Of a stretch of 7,269 nt of DNA, positions 1 through 5,327 are shown piece by piece. This DNA comes from an uncultured Clostridia bacterium. GTDB lineage: Bacteria > Bacillota > Clostridia > Oscillospirales > Acutalibacteraceae. Each line of letters opens with the position of its first letter. Within the stretch, counting starts at the first letter, position 1. The notes beneath the pieces are model-generated. The model searched no databases, was not told the DNA's origin, and saw nothing but the letters and a program-made list of their open reading frames with translations. Location: NCBI GenBank assembly GCA_946042285.1, contig CAMGDK010000077.1:1-7269 (forward strand). Direction: 5' to 3'. The position numbers were made by a program, and so were the translations under genes.

Positions 1-37
1 ATATTATAACCAATCATTGTTGTATCTTCAAGTATAA

Positions 38-55
38 ATGATAAATTTTTATCAT
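38..55. repeat. AT-rich inverted repeat upstream of the PqqD-like gene
   Basis: An 8-bp perfect inverted repeat (ATGATAAA-type arms at 38-45 and 48-55, 2-bp centre) lies about 35 bp upstream of the -35 box of the PqqD-like gene. It could be a binding site for a dimeric regulator or part of an AT-rich UP-like region. In DNA this AT-rich such a palindrome can easily arise by chance. Apart from this and the promoter I see nothing recognisable in 1-142. Confidence 0.3.
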
Positions 56-90
56 AATTTGATATTTTTACAAGTAATCGCCAATTATGC

Positions 91-119
91 TTGAAAAAAA
101 TAGATAATTTTGATATAGT
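91..119 (+). promoter_or_regulatory. sigma-A promoter of the PqqD-like gene
   Basis: The -35 box TTGAAA (91-96) and the -10 box TATAGT (114-119) are separated by exactly 17 bp. A TG dinucleotide at 111-112 gives an extended -10. The expected transcription start is near 126, leaving a short leader of about 17 nt before the ATG at 143. Confidence 0.75.
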
Positions 120-142
120 TAAGTCAAATCGGAGGGCATATT

Positions 143-409
143 ATGAGAATAAAACCAGGCTTTGCAAAAAGAGAAATTGCCGGTGCAATCATCGTTGTAC
201 CTGTCGGCAAGGCTTCTGCCGACTTTAACGGAATGATAACACTTAACGAAAGCGGTTCGTTTTTTTGGGACTGCTTGAGTAAGGAAACAACTATCGAAAG
301 AGTGCTTGATGCGGTTATCAACGAATATGATGTTGACCGACAAACAGCTCAAAGGGATATTGAAAAATTTATTGAAATGCTTAGAAGCAACAATTTGATT
401 GAGGAATAA
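143..409 (+). CDS. PqqD family small protein (RiPP-recognition-element fold)
   Basis: This encodes an 88-residue protein resembling the PqqD family. The family fold is a small winged-helix-like domain best known as the peptide-binding chaperone (RRE) that presents a precursor peptide to a radical SAM or other modifying enzyme. Visible family features are the N-terminal strands with the IIVVP stretch (residues 17-20), the DFNGMITLNESG block (27-38) followed by an aromatic-rich F-F-W turn (40-42), and two C-terminal amphipathic helices (50-88) containing a VDRQTAQRDIEKF segment. The start is ATG 143, with a strong GGAGGG (131-136) at good spacing. Its own promoter lies just upstream and a strong terminator just downstream, so it appears monocistronic, with no precursor peptide or modifying enzyme beside it here. 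The family assignment is by recognition of conserved blocks. A role in peptide modification is only inferred, and stand-alone members in Clostridia are generally uncharacterised. Confidence 0.85.
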   Translation: MRIKPGFAKREIAGAIIVVPVGKASADFNGMITLNESGSFFWDCLSKETTIERVLDAVINEYDVDRQTAQRDIEKFIEMLRSNNLIEE

Positions 410-436
410 GCATTTAATTGTGTTACCGCAAACGAA

Positions 437-470
437 AAGGGAGAGCACCTGCTCTCCCTTGCTTTTATTT
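437..470. terminator. bidirectional intrinsic terminator between convergent genes
   Basis: An 11-bp perfect inverted repeat (arms 437-447 and 450-460, GGGAGAGC core) is followed on the plus strand by GCTTTTATTT. On the minus strand it is followed by TTTTCGTTT. It sits between the stop of the PqqD-like gene (409) and the stop of the convergent pseudokinase gene (469), so it can end transcripts from both sides. Confidence 0.9.
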
Positions 471-2145
471 ATTCCTCTGCCTGCGTTGATGGCTGTGTTG
501 TTGTAACCTCGTCGCCGTAAACCTGAAGAATAACCTCCTCGCCTACTGCGCAGATTGAGCCCTCCTTCGGAGCGCTTGGGTTGTTAAGTCTAACCGTACC
601 GGGTGTGTTTCCTTCGTCGTTATAAACCTCAACGGTAGAAACCTGAAAGCCTGCATCGGTAAGAATCTTCGTAGCCTCCTCAAGAGTGAGTCCGCCTACA
701 TTAGGCACCTCTGCAGTTTGAACGCCCTTGCTCACCTTAAGAATAATCTCCGTACCCTCTTCAACGGTTTCGCCTGCCTGTACGCTTTGCTCGAAAACTA
801 TTCCCTCTTCTACATCAACGGAATATTCCGGAACAAATTTTAAGTTGAACTGCTTGTTCCAAGCGGCGATATTTTCAATATCACTTTGAGTATAACCTAC
901 CGATGAGAAATTAGGCACTGTATAGCTTGCCTTTGACACCTGCTCAACAGTGGTATTATTGTTGTTGCTGATAAAGCCGCCATTCTTTGCAACATACACT
1001 CCTGCCGAGCATGCCGCAATAATTAAGACAACAAGAACGATAATTATGAGCTTTGAGTTGTTCTTTTTCTCAGGCGTCATAAGCTTTTCGTAATCATTAA
1101 CATACTCCTCTTCAACCGGCTGAGGCTCTGCCTTTCTCTGTACAGGCTGTTCGTTGAGAACTGATTTTGCAACCACTGCCGGAGCGGCGTTAAGCTGCTC
1201 ACGAAACGAATTTATATTTGACGTTCTCTTTTCCGGATATATCTGAAGTCCGCCGCCGAGAGCCCTGATAACATGAGTAGGAATCTTCTCTGCTATTGTG
1301 TTTGGAATCATGAGCTTATCATTTGCTTCTCTTGACTTTGCATTTGGCGGATTTTGACCGACAAGCGCCCTGAATATACATGCCGAAAAAGCATAAATAT
1401 CGGTTGACGGGCCCATTTTGTGATTATTCTCGTACTGCTCAAGTGCTGTATAGCCGTCATTAACATTAAACTCAAGCTCGGAAGACATTGTGTTTGCCTC
1501 TGCAATGCAAAATCCCTTAAGCCTAACCTTGCCGTCACGACAAAGAATAAGATTTCCCGGGCATATACCGCCGTGAACTATACCGTTTGAATGGAGCGCC
1601 TCAAGTGTTGTTAGCACAGGCATAAACATAATTCTCGCCTTGTCCCAATCAATTACGCCTGCAGGATTTCTTAAAAGGAATTCGTGCATTGTAATTGAGT
1701 CGATATAGCTGCTGACCGCATAAGCAGTACCGTTAAGCTCAAAAACATCCTTTACGGGAATAAGCGCAGAAAGGTTTTTAAGATTTGCAATTGTGCTCCA
1801 AAGCTTAACGAATGAAGCCTTTAACGCCTCAAAGCTTTGGCGATACCTTTCCCTCACATGAACATCATGGTTGCCCTCAAGTCTGTTTGCAATATTCTTC
1901 GGCAAAAACTCTCTTACCGTAACGACCTCATCAAACTGAGTATCGTAAGCCATATATGTTGCCGCATCACTTTCATGTGATACAAGGCTGCCGATGATAT
2001 ACCTGTCGTTTATTACGGTTTTGGGCTGAAGATAGATAATATCAACAGCTGTATCGTTATCATATCCGCATTCCTCACAAACACATCCGTTTGTAAGCTC
2101 CTTAAAGCAATTCATGCATAAATTTTCTATATTTATATTTTCCAA
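469..2145 (-). CDS. zinc-ribbon / pseudokinase / PASTA membrane protein
   Basis: About 558 residues (numbered from the TTG start). Domains in order: an N-terminal zinc ribbon with Cys10, 13, 21, 23 and 26; a Ser/Thr-kinase fold (about 48-318); a charged, proline- and glutamate-rich linker; one transmembrane helix (about 366-386); and two extracellular PASTA domains (about 408-474 and 479-543), ending in a Thr/Gln/Glu-rich tail. The layout matches PrkC/PknB-type receptor kinases, whose PASTA repeats bind peptidoglycan fragments. The catalytic motifs are lost: the glycine loop is degenerate (about 53-62), the VAIK lysine is Arg78, HRD...N is H-G-G...N (191-198), and DFG is GFC (211-213). Structural parts remain: G-Y-T-A-L-E-Q-Y (231-238, activation-segment end), T-D-I-Y-A-F (helix F) and a terminal Y-P-E-K-R. 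It is therefore probably a catalytically dead sensor or scaffold (inference). The furthest-upstream in-frame start, GTG 2154, overlaps the ribosome binding site. TTG 2145 has correct spacing from AAAGAGGTG and is preferred. No other membrane or kinase gene is adjacent. Confidence 0.9.
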   Translation of the reverse strand: MENINIENLCMNCFKELTNGCVCEECGYDNDTAVDIIYLQPKTVINDRYIIGSLVSHESDAATYMAYDTQFDEVVTVREFLPKNIANRLEGNHDVHVRERYRQSFEALKASFVKLWSTIANLKNLSALIPVKDVFELNGTAYAVSSYIDSITMHEFLLRNPAGVIDWDKARIMFMPVLTTLEALHSNGIVHGGICPGNLILCRDGKVRLKGFCIAEANTMSSELEFNVNDGYTALEQYENNHKMGPSTDIYAFSACIFRALVGQNPPNAKSREANDKLMIPNTIAEKIPTHVIRALGGGLQIYPEKRTSNINSFREQLNAAPAVVAKSVLNEQPVQRKAEPQPVEEEYVNDYEKLMTPEKKNNSKLIIIVLVVLIIAACSAGVYVAKNGGFISNNNNTTVEQVSKASYTVPNFSSVGYTQSDIENIAAWNKQFNLKFVPEYSVDVEEGIVFEQSVQAGETVEEGTEIILKVSKGVQTAEVPNVGGLTLEEATKILTDAGFQVSTVEVYNDEGNTPGTVRLNNPSAPKEGSICAVGEEVILQVYGDEVTTTQPSTQAEE

Positions 2146-2151
2146 AGTTGA

Positions 2152-2160
2152 CACCTCTTT
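2152..2160 (-). promoter_or_regulatory. ribosome binding site deciding the pseudokinase start
   Basis: On the minus strand AAAGAGGTG runs from 2160 to 2152. The furthest-upstream candidate start, GTG at 2154-2152, is part of this Shine-Dalgarno sequence and could not be used with it. TTG at 2145-2143 lies about 8 nt downstream of the AGAGG core, which is the normal distance. Confidence 0.7.
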
Positions 2161-2195
2161 TTATTATTTAAAGTCTCAAATTTGATACAAAGAAT

Positions 2196-2224
2196 ATAAT
2201 AACAGTAGCATTTTGTTTTGTCAA
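2196..2224 (-). promoter_or_regulatory. sigma-A promoter of the pseudokinase gene
   Basis: On the minus strand a perfect TTGACA (2224-2219) is followed after 17 bp by TATTAT (2201-2196), one base from consensus. The predicted start of transcription is near 2189, giving a leader of roughly 40 nt. This suggests strong housekeeping (vegetative) expression. Confidence 0.8.
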
Positions 2225-2238
2225 GTTAATAACAAAAT
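2210..2238. repeat. inverted repeat flanking the -35 box of the pseudokinase promoter
   Basis: The 8-bp arms ATTTTGTT (2210-2217) and AACAAAAT (2231-2238) are perfect inverted copies with a 13-bp spacer. The spacer contains the whole -35 box (2219-2224) of the minus-strand promoter. The position would suit an operator, but the arms are simple AT-rich sequence and no regulator gene is adjacent. Confidence 0.25.
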
Positions 2239-2292
2239 ATTGAACAATGTATTAAATTGAAAGACATTATTTAGGACATATCATTTTTATTG

Positions 2293-2321
2293 TTGAATAC
2301 ATTAGCCGATTATTGTATAAT
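2293..2321 (+). promoter_or_regulatory. sigma-A promoter of the yhaM-prmA-trmB operon
   Basis: The -35 box TTGAAT (2293-2298) and a perfect -10 box TATAAT (2316-2321) are 17 bp apart. The predicted transcription start is near 2328, about 29 nt before the yhaM ATG. Confidence 0.85.
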
Positions 2322-2356
2322 AGCATAAGAAATTTAGATATTGAAGAGGTATTTAC

Positions 2357-3283
2357 ATGTCTTTTGCACTTATTAAGGAATTATCGGAAAAGAAGGATAA
2401 AAACGGTAACGGCTATCTTGACCTAATAGTCATAGGTAGTGATAAAAAAGAATATCCGGCTAAAATATGGAGATTTGATAACAACGGCGAATTTGCTCAA
2501 AACGATGTTATCGAGATTGACTACACTGTTGATAACTACAAGGGTAAAACTCAGCTGACCATCACATCAATCAAAAAAGCACCGGATGAAATGATTAAGG
2601 AATTTGTGCCTTCATCACAGCATGACGGTAAGGCTGTTTTTGCTTCTCTTTTAAGCAAGGTGAACTGCTTTAATGATGAAATTCTCAAAAAAATCGTTTC
2701 GGCAATAATGCTTAATTTAAGAAGCGAGCTTGAGGTTTATCCGGCTGCTTACAGGCTTCACCACGCAATAGTAGGCGGACTTATGCTTCACACTGCATCA
2801 ATAGTTGAAATGGCTGAAAGAATTTGCGAGGTTTATCCCAATGTTAACAGAGAGCTTTTGCTTTCAGGAGCAATTCTGCACGACGTTGCAAAAACATTTG
2901 AAATGGAAACAGGCAAATCCGGTCTTTGCAGCAGCTACTCCGTCGGCGGCGAGCTTATCGGTCATCTTGTTAAGGGTGCTATGTTTGTTGAGGAGACTGC
3001 AAAAAAGCTTGGAATTGACGATGAGAGAGTAATTCTTCTTGAGCACATGATTTTATCTCATCACGGTGTACCCGAATTCGGATCGCCTGTATATCCGATG
3101 TTCCTTGAGGCTGAAATCCTTTCGACACTTGACAGCCTTGATGCAAAAATATATGAAATCAACAACGCCGCAAGCGGTGTTAATCCGGGTGAATTTACAG
3201 ATAGGCAATGGGCGCTTGACAACAGAAAGCTCTTTAACCACGGTCTTTCATCAACAGAACATATTGTGAATTTGGGAGAATAA
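2357..3283 (+). CDS. yhaM: YhaM-type 3'-to-5' exoribonuclease (OB fold + HD domain)
   Basis: This 308-residue protein is close to the length of Bacillus YhaM (about 314). YhaM is a cytoplasmic 3'-to-5' exonuclease that trims RNA ends, with activity on single-stranded DNA also reported. An N-terminal OB-like nucleic-acid-binding domain (about 1-75, including the Y-K-G-K-T-Q-L strand) precedes an HD metal-dependent phosphohydrolase domain (about 130-270). Probable metal ligands are His136/His145, the HD pair H175-D176 in GAILHDVAK, His203, His235/236 in LSHHG and Asp259 in the EAEILSTLDSLDAK block. The P-G-E-F-T-D-R segment near 277 also matches the family. The ATG at 2357 has GAAGAGG (2343-2349) at good spacing and lies downstream of a consensus promoter. 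It is the first gene of an operon with prmA and trmB. All key HD residues are present, so it should be active. Confidence 0.9.
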   Translation: MSFALIKELSEKKDKNGNGYLDLIVIGSDKKEYPAKIWRFDNNGEFAQNDVIEIDYTVDNYKGKTQLTITSIKKAPDEMIKEFVPSSQHDGKAVFASLLSKVNCFNDEILKKIVSAIMLNLRSELEVYPAAYRLHHAIVGGLMLHTASIVEMAERICEVYPNVNRELLLSGAILHDVAKTFEMETGKSGLCSSYSVGGELIGHLVKGAMFVEETAKKLGIDDERVILLEHMILSHHGVPEFGSPVYPMFLEAEILSTLDSLDAKIYEINNAASGVNPGEFTDRQWALDNRKLFNHGLSSTEHIVNLGE

Positions 3284-3287
3284 TAAA

Positions 3288-4232
3288 TTGGAAAATAAAA
3301 ACGAAAGCTGGACTGAAATAGCCATAACGGTTGACACTAAGGATATTGACACTGCAGGTAATATTGCAAACATGGTAGTGCCGTACGGAATATATATTGA
3401 GGACTACTCTGCGCTTGAGGATGAGGTTATGGAAATAGCTCACATCGACTTAATCGAGGAGTCGCTTCTTCAGGCTGACAGGACAAAGGGTATCATTCAT
3501 GTATATGTAAATCCGCACGAAAATCCGCTTGAAGCAGTATCCTTTATCAAGGACAGGCTTGCTGACGAAAACATCGACAACGAAATCAAGATTGCCGACT
3601 GTGCTGAAGAGGACTGGGTTAATAACTGGAAGCAATATTTTCACCCGATGCCGATTGGCGAAAAGCTGCTTATCCGTCCGACATGGGAGGACGAATATGA
3701 AGCAAACGGCAGAAAGGTGCTTCATATCGAGCCGGGCTTGGCATTTGGCACGGGCAGTCACCCGACAACAAAGCTTTGCCTTGAAACTCTTGAAAAGCAT
3801 ATAAATGAAAATTCGACCGTGCTTGACATCGGTTGCGGAAGCGGTATTCTGTCAATAGCATCTCTCCTTTTAGGAGCAAAAAATGCTTTTGGCGTTGACA
3901 TCGATTCGCTTGCAGTTAAAACTGCCATGGCAAATGCCGAGGAAAACGGCTTCGGCGAGGACAAATTCAATGCAGTGCAGGGTAATTTGTCTGATAAGGT
4001 CAGCGGTAAATACTCTGTTATAGTGGCAAATATCGTAGCCGACATCATCATGCAATTCAACAAGGAGGTTGGCAAATTCCTTGAGGACGGCGGAGTATAT
4101 ATCACCGGCGGAATAATTGAAGGTCGCGAGGATGAGGTGCTTGCATCCTTTGCCGAAAACGGATTTGAAATAGCTGAAAGATACGAAGAGAAGGGCTGGC
4201 TTGTTTTTGCAGTCAGGAAGGCAAGCGCATGA
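3288..4232 (+). CDS. prmA: ribosomal protein L11 methyltransferase PrmA
   Basis: PrmA transfers methyl groups from S-adenosylmethionine to the N-terminus and lysines of ribosomal protein L11. The protein has 314 residues, the normal family length. An N-terminal L11-binding region (about 1-110, with the conserved E-E-D-W-V-N-N-W at 107-114) precedes the Rossmann methyltransferase domain. Diagnostic motifs are GLAFGTGSHPTT (150-161), the SAM-binding DIGCGSGILSIA (180-191), the acidic G-V-D-I-D after strand 2 (202-206) and V-A-N-I-V-A (246-251). The start is TTG 3288, only 4 bp after the yhaM stop, with GGGAG (3274-3278) inside the last codons of yhaM. This arrangement suggests translational coupling. 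The stop overlaps the trmB start (ATGA). All family motifs are intact. Confidence 0.95.
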   Translation: MENKNESWTEIAITVDTKDIDTAGNIANMVVPYGIYIEDYSALEDEVMEIAHIDLIEESLLQADRTKGIIHVYVNPHENPLEAVSFIKDRLADENIDNEIKIADCAEEDWVNNWKQYFHPMPIGEKLLIRPTWEDEYEANGRKVLHIEPGLAFGTGSHPTTKLCLETLEKHINENSTVLDIGCGSGILSIASLLLGAKNAFGVDIDSLAVKTAMANAEENGFGEDKFNAVQGNLSDKVSGKYSVIVANIVADIIMQFNKEVGKFLEDGGVYITGGIIEGREDEVLASFAENGFEIAERYEEKGWLVFAVRKASA

Positions 4233-4900
4233 GAATGAAAAGAAAGAAAAATCTTGATGAGAGAATTGCGGCATCAACAGATTATCTTGTTACCATGCAC
4301 AACGACTCACTTGATTTTAATGACGCTGTAAACGAAAATCATATTATTGACTTTAAAAGGCTTTTCGGCAATGACAATCCTGTTTATCTTGAAATAGGCA
4401 GCGGCAAGGGGCAGTTTGGCTGCACCTTTGCAAAGCAAAATCCCGACAAAAATATTCTTTGCGTTGAAAGAAACAGAAATGTCCTCATCCTTGCTATTGA
4501 TATGGCAAGAAACGAGAACATCAAAAACATTCGATTTCTTTGCGGCACTGCCGAATATTTACCGTCTTACATTGCTGAAAAAAGCGTTGAAGAGATTTAC
4601 CTTAATTTTTCGTGCCCGTTTCCTAAAAACAGGCATGTTGCACACAGGCTTACTAATCCGAGATTTCTTGAAATCTACAAGAAAATAATGAAGCCAAGCG
4701 GTGTCATTTGTCAAAAAACAGATAACATGCATTTCTTTGAATACTCACTTGAAAGCTTTTGCGAGTGCGATTTTAAGCTGTCAAATATTTCGCTTGATTT
4801 GCACAACAGTGACTTTGAGGGCAACATTGTGACAGAATATGAGTCAAAGTTTGCATCACTCGGTATGCCGATATACAGATTAGAGGCAAGGCTCAAATAG
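4229..4900 (+). CDS. trmB: tRNA (guanine-N7-)-methyltransferase TrmB
   Basis: TrmB makes 7-methylguanosine at position 46 of tRNA variable loops using S-adenosylmethionine. The protein has 223 residues, close to the usual length. Visible motifs are the SAM loop LEIGSGKGQF (54-63), the acidic V-E-R-N (79-82), the N-F-S-x-P-x-P-K-x-R-H region (126-136), K-T-D-N (163-166), and the C-terminal T-E-Y-E followed by K-F (202-208) and P-I-Y-R-L-E. Unusually, the common N-F-S-D-P-W motif reads N-F-S-C-P-F (Cys129, Phe131), and the usual Arg after R-H-x-x is His139. Equivalent Asp and Arg residues are considered important in E. coli TrmB. The rest of the core is conserved. The ATG at 4229 overlaps the prmA stop by 4 bp and has AGGAAGG (4215-4221) upstream, and ATG 4235 is an in-frame alternative. 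The gene ends 2 bp from convergent spoVAE and no terminator is visible after it. Confidence 0.9.
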   Translation: MRMKRKKNLDERIAASTDYLVTMHNDSLDFNDAVNENHIIDFKRLFGNDNPVYLEIGSGKGQFGCTFAKQNPDKNILCVERNRNVLILAIDMARNENIKNIRFLCGTAEYLPSYIAEKSVEEIYLNFSCPFPKNRHVAHRLTNPRFLEIYKKIMKPSGVICQKTDNMHFFEYSLESFCECDFKLSNISLDLHNSDFEGNIVTEYESKFASLGMPIYRLEARLK

Positions 4901-4902
4901 CA

Positions 4903-5259
4903 TTAGCTTTTGTCCTTCGGTCGAGCGACCAATGCAACGATAAGACCGCTGACAATGGCAACCGTCACTCCGGCGGCACAGGCTTGAAAGCCTCCCGTGA
5001 CTACGCCTAAGAAGCCGTCCTTATCAATCGCCTCTCTTACTCCCTTTGCGAGTGCCGCACCAAATCCGGTCAACGGCACGGTTGCACCGGCACCGGCAAA
5101 ATCGATAATGCTTTGATAAACGCCGACTCCGCCTAAAAGGACACCGAGGCAAACGAATAAAACAAGTATTCTTGCAGGAGTCATTTTTGTAAGGTCAATC
5201 AAAAGCTGACCTATAACACAAATAAGTCCGCCCACAATAAATGCTTTAATAAACATCAT
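4903..5259 (-). CDS. spoVAE: stage V sporulation protein AE (SpoVAE/SpoVAEb)
   Basis: This is a 118-residue, very hydrophobic protein with about four membrane-spanning stretches (roughly 4-22, 31-48, 54-73 and 84-110) and a short basic tail. It matches SpoVAE, a component of the SpoVA complex of the spore inner membrane that moves calcium-dipicolinate into the developing spore and out at germination. Diagnostic blocks are KAFIVGGLICVIGQLLID (5-22), T-P-A-R-I-L-V-L-F (27-35) and DFAGAGATVPLTGFG (53-67) followed by A-K-G-V. The start is ATG 5259, with AGGTGA at a 6-nt spacing. ATG 5256 is an alternative. SpoVAC and SpoVAD, its usual partners in clostridial operons, are not next to it. Its ribosome binding site lies inside a hairpin. 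Expression would be expected in the forespore (sigma-G), but I could not identify a convincing sigma-G promoter. Confidence 0.95.
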   Translation of the reverse strand: MMFIKAFIVGGLICVIGQLLIDLTKMTPARILVLFVCLGVLLGGVGVYQSIIDFAGAGATVPLTGFGAALAKGVREAIDKDGFLGVVTGGFQACAAGVTVAIVSGLIVALVARPKDKS

Positions 5260-5301
5260 AAAAAATCACCTGTTATCATTCTTAACGATAACAGGTGATT
5301 T
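5260..5301 (-). terminator. terminator-like hairpin containing the spoVAE ribosome binding site
   Basis: A 15-bp perfect inverted repeat (arms 5263-5277 and 5287-5301, 9-nt loop) lies between the M28 peptidase stop (5328) and the spoVAE start. Read on the minus strand, six U residues follow or overlap the 3' arm and run directly into the spoVAE ATG, so it has the form of an intrinsic terminator for the peptidase transcript. On the plus strand it has no comparable U-run and there is no gene for it to terminate. Confidence 0.75.
5266..5271 (-). promoter_or_regulatory. spoVAE ribosome binding site, inside hairpin 3' arm
   Basis: On the minus strand AGGTGA (5271-5266) lies 6 nt before the ATG at 5259. 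All six bases are part of the 3' arm of the 15-bp stem, so they are paired whenever the 5' arm is present on the same RNA. Confidence 0.7.
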
Positions 5302-5327
5302 ATACTTTTATGTAAAAATTTTAATTA

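Noticed and set aside
1..142. Possible RNA gene or riboswitch in the left-edge intergenic region
   Set aside because: Very AT-rich with only a short palindrome. The predicted transcription start leaves a leader of about 17 nt, too short for a structured regulator.
469..2145. Annotating this gene as an active serine/threonine protein kinase
   Set aside because: Overall similarity to PASTA kinases is clear, but the ATP-binding Lys, the HRD Asp and the DFG Asp are all replaced. I checked the HGG and Arg codons directly on the reverse strand.
3870..4277. Open frame of 135 codons on the minus strand across prmA and the trmB start
   Set aside because: It is antisense to conserved methyltransferase motifs and has no family resemblance.
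4919..4930. Small hairpin GGTCG/CGACC as a terminator for trmB
   Set aside because: The stem is only 5 bp with a 2-nt loop and no U-run, inside the spoVAE coding sequence.
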